A DNA stretch of 56,925 nt from Spirochaetes bacterium ADurb.Bin133 (GTDB taxonomy: Bacteria > Spirochaetota > GWE2-31-10 > MWDO01). The notes beneath the pieces are model-generated. The model searched no databases. It worked only from the letters and a program-made list of their open reading frames with translations, and was not told the DNA's origin. The translations under genes and the position numbers were made by a program. The stretch lies in assembly GCA_002070605.1 (NCBI GenBank), contig MWDO01000013.1, forward strand, positions 1 through 56,925, given 5' to 3'. Positions within the stretch are counted from its first letter, which is position 1. Each line of letters begins with the position of its first letter. Of the stretch, positions 44,808 through 53,424 are shown in pieces.

Positions 44808-47390
44808 ATGCCTTTAATAAAGAAAAGAACTTTAAAACTCAAATGGAGATTAATCCTTTCTATATTGCCGATAGCGATCATACCGCTAGCTTTTATAGTC
44901 TGGTTTATAAGCGCAAGAATTTTTAACCACTTGGAAAAGCAAAAACTAATATTAAACGAAACGTTGATATTTCAGGTCGCTCAAAATATAGATAAAGTCT
45001 ATCAGGATTATGCCAATAAAATTCCTCAACTTATAGAGCCTAGCGAAATAAGCGGCAATATCTATAGAAAATCTTTTGCCGATCAAACTGAATTTAAATA
45101 CATAGACGACGAGGTGGCGGGCGCATCGGGGAGTAATTTGGGGCTCAGGCATTTGTCGGTCGTTTTAAATATTCCCGGCGTTACGCACATTGTTAATAAA
45201 AGTCTTTACAATCCTAAGGACGATACGTATTTCACATACTGGCGCGGCGCCAACATGAATATTTCTCCGAATCTTGGCGTATTGATAGAAAAAGATCCGA
45301 TGTTTTTAGATAGCGTTAAAGATATTGAGAGACAATTTAGAGAAACCGGAGTCAAATCCGCCGCGTCCGTTAAAATGGGGCGCTTGTCCAGAGATACTTT
45401 TTTGGAATACGACAAATGGACTTCGATGATTTGGCCCGTTATGAATGAAAAGAGCAGCCCCGATCCCGATTCGGCAGATTTTAACGTTTTTGTTTTGTTA
45501 TTGCTCACTAACGAAGGCGAATCCGGCTTTTTGCCAAAGACCGTCTTAAATATTTCGGGTATCAATCAGGGGACTTTATTTATTCTTGACTACAAAAATG
45601 AAACGATGTATTCAAACTGGGCGGGTAAAATGATCGAACCGGAATACGATAACGATCCCGAATACGGCATCTATACCAATCTGATAACCGCCGATTACGA
45701 GATATTAAACGAGCAAATAGTTATGGACGTTTTAAATAATACCGTAGACGAAAGCAAAGTAGTTACTTCGGATTTTGGCAAACATTTTGATATATCTCAT
45801 AATGAAAAAAGAATTGAATTGATAAACGATAAAGAAGTTGAAAAGAGATACAACAATAGGTATCAGACGATTATTATCGATACTAACTATTTTAGCGATA
45901 TGAAATGCGGAGTAAAATTGGTTTATTTCTATCCAAAAGAGCTTATTTATCAGCCAATATACGTTATTCTGATACAGATATTCTTTATAACGCTGGTTAT
46001 TGTCGTGATTATTGTCGTTATATCGATATTTATCAGTAATTCTCTTGCATACCCCTTGATAACTCTCGATTATGCGACAAACAAAGTAAGTCAAGGGTAT
46101 CTGGACGTAGAGATTATCTCCGAATCAAAAGACGAAATCGGGCGTCTGTACAGAAACTTTAGACGAATGTTAAGCACAATTAATGAAGTATTGTCAAATA
46201 TTCAAAAATCGTCAAACAACCTTGTCGGATATCAAAACACTTTGGATAGAGTAGTTACGGATTTTGATACGACGATTAAAAAACAAGCCGCCTCCATATC
46301 GGAGAGTTCCGCTATATTTGAACAACTGAATTTTTCTATAAAACAGGTCGCTCAAAACGTTAAAGCGTCGCTAAATCTTGCCGAAAAAGCCAAAGACCAA
46401 TCCAGAAATTCAAATCAGATTATTACCGATATGGTATCCGAAATTAACAAAATCGCCGATAATAGTAAGGAAATTAACTTTATTACCGAACTTATTAACA
46501 ACATTTCAGAAAAAACGCGGTTGTTATCTTTAAACGCCGCTATTGAAGCGAGTAGAGCTGGCGAAGCCGGTAAAGGATTTAACGTAGTAGCGTCTGAGAT
46601 CAGGAAATTGGCTCTGCAATCAAACGAAGCGGCGAACGATATAGGCGAGCTGATAAAAATGAACGAAAAACGAATCAAAGCCGGCGTAGATAAAACCTCG
46701 GAAGCTTTGGAGGCGTTGAATAAAATAAATGAAAGTATAGAAGATATTACCAACATCGTAGGAGAAATCAATACCGCCACGGAGGAAGAGAGTAAAGGCA
46801 GTCAAGTCATAATGGATATTATCAATTCATTTTCCGAGGAAGCTAATAAAAATATTAAGTCGACCGAGGCGATTGGGAGAACCAGAAACCAACTCTCCGT
46901 AGAAGTGGATAAGATGAAAAACTTGGTCGTCGCCTTCAAACTGCAAAGCGGCGAGAAAGAGATCGTTCGCGATATAAAGATGGTAACTAGCGAAGATAAA
47001 AAAAGAATTCGACGCGAACGCGAGCTAAAAAGAAAAGAGAGACTTGAAAAAAAATCTATAGAGAGGCAGTTGAAATATGACGAAAAATATAAAAAAAAGA
47101 ACGTATCCGAATCAGATTTGGGTCTTGAAAAAAGAACAAGTAAGAAAGGTAAAATTTTTAAGGGAGTTAACGATAGCTTTTTGACAAAACGTAAAAATGT
47201 TAAAATTCCTAATAAAGTCAAATCCGACCTGTTTTTTAATAAGTATATCTCAAAGATTACTAAGGAAGAGGATAGAAATTACTTTTTGTCCAAATATAAA
47301 AAAGACGATTACAACGATAAATATATTCTTATGAGCAACCTTTTAGAGGGGGAGAAGCTCAGATTAAAGAATATCATATCAGGATTATAA
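44808..47390 (+). CDS. Methyl-accepting chemotaxis protein with a long basic C-terminal tail
   Basis: Receptor of 860 residues. It has membrane helices at about 10-34 and 384-410, a periplasmic sensor of about 350 residues of unassigned (possibly Cache) type, and a HAMP domain after the second helix ([39 protein letters not shown]). The signalling coiled coil has tip [26 protein letters not shown]. Beyond residue 720 there is an unusual tail of about 140 residues rich in Lys/Arg ([39 protein letters not shown]). The first part is probably helical. No CheR-docking pentapeptide is seen. GAAGG precedes the ATG. It lies apart from the main chemotaxis operon. Confidence 0.9.
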   Translation: MPLIKKRTLKLKWRLILSILPIAIIPLAFIVWFISARIFNHLEKQKLILNETLIFQVAQNIDKVYQDYANKIPQLIEPSEISGNIYRKSFADQTEFKYIDDEVAGASGSNLGLRHLSVVLNIPGVTHIVNKSLYNPKDDTYFTYWRGANMNISPNLGVLIEKDPMFLDSVKDIERQFRETGVKSAASVKMGRLSRDTFLEYDKWTSMIWPVMNEKSSPDPDSADFNVFVLLLLTNEGESGFLPKTVLNISGINQGTLFILDYKNETMYSNWAGKMIEPEYDNDPEYGIYTNLITADYEILNEQIVMDVLNNTVDESKVVTSDFGKHFDISHNEKRIELINDKEVEKRYNNRYQTIIIDTNYFSDMKCGVKLVYFYPKELIYQPIYVILIQIFFITLVIVVIIVVISIFISNSLAYPLITLDYATNKVSQGYLDVEIISESKDEIGRLYRNFRRMLSTINEVLSNIQKSSNNLVGYQNTLDRVVTDFDTTIKKQAASISESSAIFEQLNFSIKQVAQNVKASLNLAEKAKDQSRNSNQIITDMVSEINKIADNSKEINFITELINNISEKTRLLSLNAAIEASRAGEAGKGFNVVASEIRKLALQSNEAANDIGELIKMNEKRIKAGVDKTSEALEALNKINESIEDITNIVGEINTATEEESKGSQVIMDIINSFSEEANKNIKSTEAIGRTRNQLSVEVDKMKNLVVAFKLQSGEKEIVRDIKMVTSEDKKRIRRERELKRKERLEKKSIERQLKYDEKYKKKNVSESDLGLEKRTSKKGKIFKGVNDSFLTKRKNVKIPNKVKSDLFFNKYISKITKEEDRNYFLSKYKKDDYNDKYILMSNLLEGEKLRLKNIISGL

Positions 47391-47413
47391 GATTATAAAA
47401 TAGTTATCCTGAA

Positions 47414-48232
47414 TTATTCTTCAATATCCGGAAGTTCTTCTATTTCGAGTTTAACCTTTTTTATTTTTCTATCCAGTATTGATTCGACGGAGAATTTTAA
47501 GTTTTTATATTGAATAGATTCGTTTTTTGAAGGAATCTTACCGAAGAGCATATATAACAAGCCTCCCACGGTGTCGATATCGTCGTTTTCAATATCAAGG
47601 TTCAGAGCTTCGTTGAGGTCTTCCAGAGACGTCTTGCCGTCGATCAGATATTTATTATCGTCTATTTTAATAATATCTTCCGACTCATTGTCAAACTCGT
47701 CTTGAATTTCTCCTACTATATTTTCAATAATGTCCTCAAGACAAACTATGCCGCTCATTCCGCCGTATTCGTCGACGACAATAGCGAGATGGATTTTCTT
47801 TTCGCGAAACTCAATTAAAAGGTCTTTAATTATTTTAGACTCCGGCACAAAATAAGGTTCTCTCAAAATATTTGATAAATCAAAATCTCTGTTTTTAGTA
47901 AAATATTTTAACAGATCTTTAGCGTGCAGAACTCCGACAATGTCGTCGATATTGTCGTTATAAACCGGAAGACGCGATCTCCCCTTTTCATCGACGATTT
48001 TAATAATCTCCTCGATCGCGCTGTTTTTGTTTATCAGCACGACGTCGATTCTTGGAACCATAATTTCCTTTACGGAAATTTCGCCTAATGAGATAATATT
48101 CTCAATCATCTTCTTATCGTAATCGTTAAAACTACTCTCAATCTCCTTTATTTTGATATGCAAAGGTTTGACCGGCGTTTTGCCCTGATTTTTTTCTTTC
48201 ATGAAAACTGATTTAATTATATTCTTACTCAA
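47414..48232 (-). CDS. CorC/HlyC-type CBS-domain protein
   Basis: The 272-residue soluble protein has a CBS pair (about 60-190: ISVKEIMVPRIDVVLINKNSAIEEII, GRSRLPVYNDNIDDIVGVLHAKDLL, AIVVDEYGGMSGIVCLEDIIENIVGEI). A C-terminal CorC_HlyC domain follows (DNKYLIDGKTSLEDLNEALNLDI, VGGLLYMLFGKIP). It has no membrane DUF21 domain, so it is the CorC form, linked in some bacteria to Mg/Co efflux. The start is a TTG with GGGAGA 5 nt upstream. It overlaps the ybeY end by 8 bp; an internal ATG at 48202 is the alternative but has no ribosome-binding site. It is the last gene of the phoH-pgpH-ybeY cluster. Confidence 0.92.
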   Translation of the reverse strand: MSKNIIKSVFMKEKNQGKTPVKPLHIKIKEIESSFNDYDKKMIENIISLGEISVKEIMVPRIDVVLINKNSAIEEIIKIVDEKGRSRLPVYNDNIDDIVGVLHAKDLLKYFTKNRDFDLSNILREPYFVPESKIIKDLLIEFREKKIHLAIVVDEYGGMSGIVCLEDIIENIVGEIQDEFDNESEDIIKIDDNKYLIDGKTSLEDLNEALNLDIENDDIDTVGGLLYMLFGKIPSKNESIQYKNLKFSVESILDRKIKKVKLEIEELPDIEE

Positions 48233-48677
48233 TTGTTTCTCCCAACATCTTTAAATATTCTTTTTGAATTGTATCCATTTCTCCGTCGTCCGTTTCGTGG
48301 TCGTAGCCCAACAAATGAAGAAACCCGTGAAGTATTAATAATTTTACTTCGGACTGAGCCGGTTTGCCGATCTCCTCGGATTGCCTAACGGCTTGCGGCA
48401 TAGATATAACTATATCTCCTATGAATTTCTTATTTGTCCAGATTATCTCTTCCCCTTCGATCTGAGAAAACGATAATACGTCCGTAGTTTTATCAATATC
48501 TCTATAATTTTTGTTGAGTTCGGTCATAGTTTTATCGTCGCAAAAAAATATCGAAAAAAAGACGTTTTCCAAACGAGCTTGGGCAATAATCTCTTTAGAC
48601 CACTCTTCTATCTCTTTGATAGAAATTATTTTTTTGTACTCCTCTTTTTGATAGCTTATATCTACAATTTTCTGCAT
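48225..48677 (-). CDS. ybeY: Endoribonuclease YbeY (rRNA maturation)
   Basis: Single-strand endoribonuclease needed for 16S rRNA 3'-end processing and ribosome quality control. The 150-residue protein has the signature HGFLHLLGYDH with metal ligands H117, H121 and H127. Upstream are TTDVLSFSQ and IGDIVIS, all typical. Length is standard. AAGGAA precedes the ATG. It lies between the pgpH-like gene (79 bp gap) and corC (8 bp overlap), as in many bacteria, which confirms the call. Confidence 0.96.
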   Translation of the reverse strand: MQKIVDISYQKEEYKKIISIKEIEEWSKEIIAQARLENVFFSIFFCDDKTMTELNKNYRDIDKTTDVLSFSQIEGEEIIWTNKKFIGDIVISMPQAVRQSEEIGKPAQSEVKLLILHGFLHLLGYDHETDDGEMDTIQKEYLKMLGETIE

Positions 48678-48756
48678 TCGCCGTTCCTTAATTTCAATTA
48701 TTATCCTTTTATTTAATACCGGTTCGCGCCGTTTACGGGGCGTATCCGGATATTCG

Positions 48757-50994
48757 CTACTCCAAATTATTCGGCAATTTATCGAGCTCTTGTTGATTGG
48801 GATATTTTATCCTGGAGTGATACATTCCGGCTAGAGATTTTACAAAAACAGCCTTGATTTTTGAAAGATCTTTTAGCGTTAGTCCCGAATCGTCCAAAAT
48901 ACCTTCTTCATAGTTTTTATATATAATAGAATCTACCATTTTCTCTATGCTAACGACCGAAGTTTTTTTTAGCGATCTGGTCGCCGCCTCGACCTGATCG
49001 GCAAGAAGCACTATCGCCGACTCTTGAAATTGAGGTTTTATTCCGTTGTAATGATAGAAATCTTCCTTAATGTCCTCTTTTGAAGAGTCGGTCTCTTTGA
49101 GGGCTTTTTCATAAAAAAACTTTATCAACGAAGAGCCGTGATGCTGCGCGACAATATCTATAACTTTTAAAGGAAATTTATGTTTTGTAAGTTTCTCAAC
49201 GCCCTTTTTTACGTGAGATTTGATAATAGTTACAGAAATAGACGGTTTTAGGTCGTCGTGAATGTTATATTCCCCTTGATTCTCGATGAAATACTCGGGA
49301 TTGTCAATTTTCCCTATATCGTGATAATACCCGCCGATTCTCGATAGCGGACCGTTGGCGTTTATCTCCGTCGCCGCAGTTTCAGCTAAATTAGCGACTA
49401 ATATCGAATGATTGTAAGTCCCAATGGCGGAGTTGAAAAGCTCTTTTAACAGCGGCGACGATAAGTCCGACAGCTCTTGCAGTCTAAAAATCGTCGGCGT
49501 ATTGATCAATATTTCTCCCGCGGAAATAAATCCTAAAGCCAAAATACTCGAAGCTACTCCATTAATCAAAGAGAAAACTACCATTCTTACCAGACTTAAA
49601 GTTTCGTTTTCCAAACTGAAATAAATAAATAACGAAGCCAAAATATTAAACAAAGATACGATAAATCCGGCTCTTATAAGTTCAAACCTCTTTGAAATCT
49701 TATTGATAATAAATACCGTCGAAACGCCGGAAAAAAAGACAAAGATAAACGACGACACGTTATAGCCGGATAATATAAAGAACAATATCGACGATAAAAT
49801 TGCGATATGAGTTGAAATGGATCTGGAGTATAAAAAAGTAAAAGTCATCGTTAAAGTAGAAGTTGGTATCAAATAACCAAAATATAAACTATCCGTACTA
49901 TATCCCAGATACGAAGGTAAAGATAAAAATAGAGAGTAAAGGAAAAACAATATGGCAAATAGTATTAAATTTTCCAGCTCTTTAAAAAAATCATTATCGC
50001 CGAGTTTGATAAAGAAGTAAGAGAATACAAATATCAAAACGATAAGCAGAGCAGTCTTTAAAAGCTTAATAAAAGAAAAATTTGAAATATTTAATTTGCT
50101 TATCGATTCGATTTGTTCTATATTTGATTCGGTAACGAGATCGCCTTTACGAGCGATTATTTGACCTTTTTTAATCGTATTGTAAACGTTCGCCTGTTTT
50201 TCTAAAACATTTTGAAGCAGTAAAGAAGTTTGAGTTTCGTCTATTAATATATTTGGAACTAAAACTCTGTTAAACATAGAGTATATTAGATTTCTTTTGT
50301 TCTTATCGTATTCTGAGAATTTAGAGTCAATATTGTCCCGTAATTCTTTTAAATTAATTGAAAATTTTGATAGTTCGTCTTGATAATAGAGAGTTTCTTC
50401 GATTCTGTTGTCGATATTGGTAATTATTATAATACCCGATTTTTCATATTTAACGTCGGAGAGGACTTTGGATTCTATTATTCCGGTTCTTGAATAGTTA
50501 AACAACATCTCTACAAACCGTTTGGTAAATTCCGGGTTTATCTCGATAATCTGTTTTATCATCTCAATTTCTTCGTAAGAAAATACTATGCCGATTTTAT
50601 AAAACTGCTCCGCCGTCTCCTTAACGTCGTTAGCGATAAAAAGTTTATCGAGCAACGTCGTCAGAATAGTTAATCTTTCGTTGGTTTTTGATATATCAAA
50701 CAAAAAAACCGGCGGAGTTTTTAATTTTAAATCGCTTATGTTTTTTTCTGTCTCGATTTTATTAATATATTTGATGTCGCTATCGGCTACGATGTCGTAA
50801 TTGACAATAGCCCCCAGCTGAGGAGCGAAGATTTTACCGATAGGTTTTAATACTATCGTTAAAAATATCGCCGCAAATAACGCAAGCGTTACGGAAAATT
50901 TAAAAAAAATATCTTTATCTTTTAAAATAATATTTTGAAAATAATTAATAATTTTGGTTGTTAATTTTTTTTTAGTTTTATTCTTTTCTTTCAT
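48757..50994 (-). CDS. 7TMR-HD membrane phosphodiesterase (PgpH-like)
   Basis: The 745-residue protein has an N-terminal membrane helix (about 33-52), an extracytoplasmic 7TMR-HDED domain (about 55-310), and seven helices (about 315-500). A cytoplasmic HD domain follows with SAIGTYNHSILVANLAETAA, IGGYYHDIGKIDNPEYF, IIKSHVKKGVEKL and IVAQHHGSSLIKFFYEKAL. PgpH proteins hydrolyse c-di-AMP, and the HD motif and architecture match. The start overlaps the phoH end by 17 bp with no visible ribosome-binding site, so translation is presumably coupled. Whether a c-di-AMP cyclase exists cannot be seen here. Catalytic residues look intact. Confidence 0.9.
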   Translation of the reverse strand: MKEKNKTKKKLTTKIINYFQNIILKDKDIFFKFSVTLALFAAIFLTIVLKPIGKIFAPQLGAIVNYDIVADSDIKYINKIETEKNISDLKLKTPPVFLFDISKTNERLTILTTLLDKLFIANDVKETAEQFYKIGIVFSYEEIEMIKQIIEINPEFTKRFVEMLFNYSRTGIIESKVLSDVKYEKSGIIIITNIDNRIEETLYYQDELSKFSINLKELRDNIDSKFSEYDKNKRNLIYSMFNRVLVPNILIDETQTSLLLQNVLEKQANVYNTIKKGQIIARKGDLVTESNIEQIESISKLNISNFSFIKLLKTALLIVLIFVFSYFFIKLGDNDFFKELENLILFAILFFLYSLFLSLPSYLGYSTDSLYFGYLIPTSTLTMTFTFLYSRSISTHIAILSSILFFILSGYNVSSFIFVFFSGVSTVFIINKISKRFELIRAGFIVSLFNILASLFIYFSLENETLSLVRMVVFSLINGVASSILALGFISAGEILINTPTIFRLQELSDLSSPLLKELFNSAIGTYNHSILVANLAETAATEINANGPLSRIGGYYHDIGKIDNPEYFIENQGEYNIHDDLKPSISVTIIKSHVKKGVEKLTKHKFPLKVIDIVAQHHGSSLIKFFYEKALKETDSSKEDIKEDFYHYNGIKPQFQESAIVLLADQVEAATRSLKKTSVVSIEKMVDSIIYKNYEEGILDDSGLTLKDLSKIKAVFVKSLAGMYHSRIKYPNQQELDKLPNNLE

Positions 50995-51931
50995 ATTTAT
51001 CGTACGCGTTTATAATTTTTTTGACCAAAGGATGCCTGACTACGTCCTTCTCTTGAAAATTGACAATACCGATATCGCTTATTTCCGACACAATTTTAAG
51101 ACCTTCAACCATGCCGCTTTTTATTTTTTTAGGAAGATCTACTTGCGTTATGTCGCCGGCTATTATTAGTTTGGAATTTTCGCCTAATCTTGTGAGAAAC
51201 ATCTTCATCTGAGTATAGGTCGTATTTTGAGCCTCGTCTAATATAACGATTGAGTTGTTGAAGGTTCTTCCTCTCATATAAGCCAGCGGAGCAATCTCAA
51301 TCAAATTTTGGGACATTAGCTTAACATTAATCTCAGTCGTTAATATCGAGTTTATCGAGTCAAAAAGCGGAATGAGATACGGATTAATCTTTTGTATATA
51401 ATCCCCGGGAAGAAAGCCGAGATTTTCGCCCGCTTCTACTACCGGTCTGGTAAGTATTATCTTGTTGTAACGCTTGTTAAGAAGTTCGCTAAGCGCGAAA
51501 GCTATCGCGATAAAAGTTTTGCCGGTGCCGGCCGGTCCGTAAGAAAATATTATATCCCTTTCGCGCAAAAGTTGAATATACAACCCCTGATTTACGCTTC
51601 GCGGATTGAATATTTTTTTGACCTTGTGAATTTCAATGTTTGAGGTTAATACGGTATTAAGATCTACGTCGAGATTTTTTTCTATTTCATAATACAGAAG
51701 CTCGACGAGGTTAGTGTAAATTTCGCCGCCCGTTTCGGATATACGCATCAGGTTTTGTAAAGTTCTTTCGACTATAAAAACATTCTCGCCTTCAAAGCAT
51801 ATCTCGTTGCCGACGGAATGAACCGAGCACCCCGATAGCTTCTCAATGCGTCTTAGATTTTTATCGTTAACTCCGCAGATATTTAAAAGAGTCTTAGGAT
51901 CTTCAATAACAAGATTCTGATTTTTAACCAT
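50978..51931 (-). CDS. phoH: PhoH-family ATPase
   Basis: The 317-residue protein has a KH-like N-terminal part and the PhoH P-loop ATPase domain. Walker A is GPAGTGKT (about 133-140). TRPVVEAGENLGFLPGD, Walker B VILDEAQNTT and LIIAGDITQVDLP follow. PhoH proteins are RNA-associated ATPases that work with YbeY; their exact activity is unsettled. It is the first gene of the phoH-pgpH-ybeY-corC cluster. The promoter lies so close that the message would be leaderless or nearly so; a weak CGGAAT precedes the ATG. Confidence 0.94.
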   Translation of the reverse strand: MVKNQNLVIEDPKTLLNICGVNDKNLRRIEKLSGCSVHSVGNEICFEGENVFIVERTLQNLMRISETGGEIYTNLVELLYYEIEKNLDVDLNTVLTSNIEIHKVKKIFNPRSVNQGLYIQLLRERDIIFSYGPAGTGKTFIAIAFALSELLNKRYNKIILTRPVVEAGENLGFLPGDYIQKINPYLIPLFDSINSILTTEINVKLMSQNLIEIAPLAYMRGRTFNNSIVILDEAQNTTYTQMKMFLTRLGENSKLIIAGDITQVDLPKKIKSGMVEGLKIVSEISDIGIVNFQEKDVVRHPLVKKIINAYDKYERKE

Positions 51932-51939
51932 ATTCCGTA

Positions 51940-51968
51940 CTTATACTATTTTTTTTTATAATAATCAA
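51940..51968 (-). promoter_or_regulatory. Candidate promoter of the phoH cluster
   Basis: On the minus strand TTGATT (51963-51968) is 17 bp from TATAAG (51940-51945). The start point would be near 51933, two bases before the ATG, giving a leaderless message. Confidence 0.5.
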
Positions 51969-51991
51969 ATTTATTTTTTATTCTGCGGTAT

Positions 51992-52236
51992 CCTGTTAGT
52001 TTTTTTGGGGATTGACACATATGGAGCTGTACGCCGCGGCTACTCCCCGATAGAAATTCGACGCATATGGGCTACATACGCCGCGCCGCTCCCCGACAGA
52101 AATTGACACATATGCGACGCATCAATAACGCGCGACAATTGTCGTATAAAATTTGACACATATGTGTCAAATTGCCCTGCGATATAAAAAAGCCCCATAT
52201 GCGTCGAATTTCTCCCCCGCCCAAAAAACCGACAGG
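51992..52236. mobile_element. 245-bp element with inverted ends and five CATATG cores
   Basis: The left end CCTGTTAGTTTTTTTGGGG (51992-52010) and right end CCAAAAAACCGACAGG (52221-52236, reverse complement CCTGTCGGTTTTTTGG) are inverted copies. Both ends are flanked by AT. Cores begin at 52014, 52060, 52105, 52155 (full palindrome GACACATATGTGTC) and 52196. CGACAATTGTCG is at 52133-52144. No gene. It occupies most of the divergent 427-bp gap between phoH and htpX. Confidence 0.82.
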
Positions 52237-52252
52237 ATGGAGATATTAAAAC

Positions 52253-52281
52253 TTGACTTTTTTGTTTAACGGAATTATACT
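52253..52281 (+). promoter_or_regulatory. Candidate promoter of htpX
   Basis: TTGACT (52253-52258) and TATACT (52276-52281) are 17 bp apart, starting 16 bp after the repeat element ends. The leader would be about 70 nt. AGGAGA precedes the ATG. Confidence 0.65.
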
Positions 52282-52358
52282 TTGATTTTCTGAAATTAAA
52301 TGATACGTTAATATCTATTTTAATTTTAGATGTTTCTATATTATTTTAGGAGATTGTT

Positions 52359-53309
52359 ATGGTCGGGTTGCAGATGAGATTGTACTTGTTGTTGGGCGTT
52401 TTTTTTGGAATTATTTATTTTATCGTATTTACTTTAGGTAATTTAATAGGATTCGGAAACAATATTTTTTACTTGGGATTTTCATTAGTTATGATTTTAA
52501 TTCAGTATCTTATGGGACCAAAAATGGTGGAGTGGTCTATGGGAGTGAAATATATTAACGAGGCGGACGATCCCGTTCTATACGGAATGGTAAAAGAGCT
52601 TGCCGAAACGGCTCGGATACCTATGCCTAAAGTCGGAATCAGCGCTCAGAATATTCCGAACGCTTTCGCGTTTGGACGGTCGCTGAGAGACGGTAGAGTG
52701 TGCGTAACGTCCGCTATCAGGGGACTGCTGAATGATAACGAAATGAGAGCGGTATTGGGGCACGAGATAAGCCACCTTAAGAACAGAGACGTTCTGTTTG
52801 TAACTCTATTATCGGTTATCCCCAATATTCTCTATTTTATCTCTATGAGTTTGATGCGCTCGCGAAATAACCGAAACGGAGGCGCGCTTGCTCTAGTCGG
52901 CGTAGCGTCGTTGCTTCTATATTTTGTATCGAACTTGCTGGTTTTATACGCTTCGAGAATAAGAGAATATTTCGCGGACAGAGGGGCGGTTGCGCTCGGA
53001 AACAAACCGGAATATTTGGCGTCGGCTCTGTATAAGTTAGTTTACGGATCGTCAAGAGTCGGCAGAGACGATCTGAGGCGAACCGAGGGGATGAAAGCGT
53101 TTTTTGCCAACGATCCTTCTCGGGCGAAAAAGGAGTTCGCCGACTTGCGACAGCTCGATATAGACGGGAGCGGAACAATAGATTCGGACGAATTGGCGAA
53201 TCTAAGCAACCAAAAAGTGAAAGTCGGTCTTGGCGATAGAATCATGGAATTTATGAGTACTCACCCGAATATGCTGAAACGAATAAAAGCCCTTTCTGAG
53301 ATAAGGTAG
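52359..53309 (+). CDS. htpX: HtpX membrane zinc protease with an EF-hand-like loop
   Basis: Membrane metalloprotease of 316 residues involved in quality control of membrane proteins. Hydrophobic helices lie at about 8-28, 34-53, 148-165 and 178-198. The zinc motif is H135-E-x-x-H139 in LGHEISHLKNRD, with the third ligand in REYFADRGAVALG. The C-terminal THPNMLKRIKAL is typical. Unusual is DIDGSGTIDSDE at 267-278, a full canonical 12-residue EF-hand calcium loop (D1, D3, S5, T7, D9, E12). It follows a region with ANDPSRAKKEFADLRQL, before the THP motif. This suggests calcium control or a structural calcium site. It is transcribed alone. Confidence 0.92.
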   Translation: MVGLQMRLYLLLGVFFGIIYFIVFTLGNLIGFGNNIFYLGFSLVMILIQYLMGPKMVEWSMGVKYINEADDPVLYGMVKELAETARIPMPKVGISAQNIPNAFAFGRSLRDGRVCVTSAIRGLLNDNEMRAVLGHEISHLKNRDVLFVTLLSVIPNILYFISMSLMRSRNNRNGGALALVGVASLLLYFVSNLLVLYASRIREYFADRGAVALGNKPEYLASALYKLVYGSSRVGRDDLRRTEGMKAFFANDPSRAKKEFADLRQLDIDGSGTIDSDELANLSNQKVKVGLGDRIMEFMSTHPNMLKRIKALSEIR

Positions 53310-53343
53310 AGTTATATTTAATTTATATTTTTTTATTTACAAA

Positions 53344-53372
53344 TTGACAATTAAATATTAAGATGATTTATA
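53344..53372 (+). promoter_or_regulatory. Candidate promoter of the HD-GYP gene
   Basis: Consensus TTGACA (53344-53349) is 17 bp from TTTATA (53367-53372); TATAAC two bases further on is an alternative. The leader would be about 45 nt. Confidence 0.45.
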
Positions 53373-53424
53373 ACGATAATAACTATGTATTTCGTTTGTC
53401 AAATCTATATCATAAGAGAGAAAT

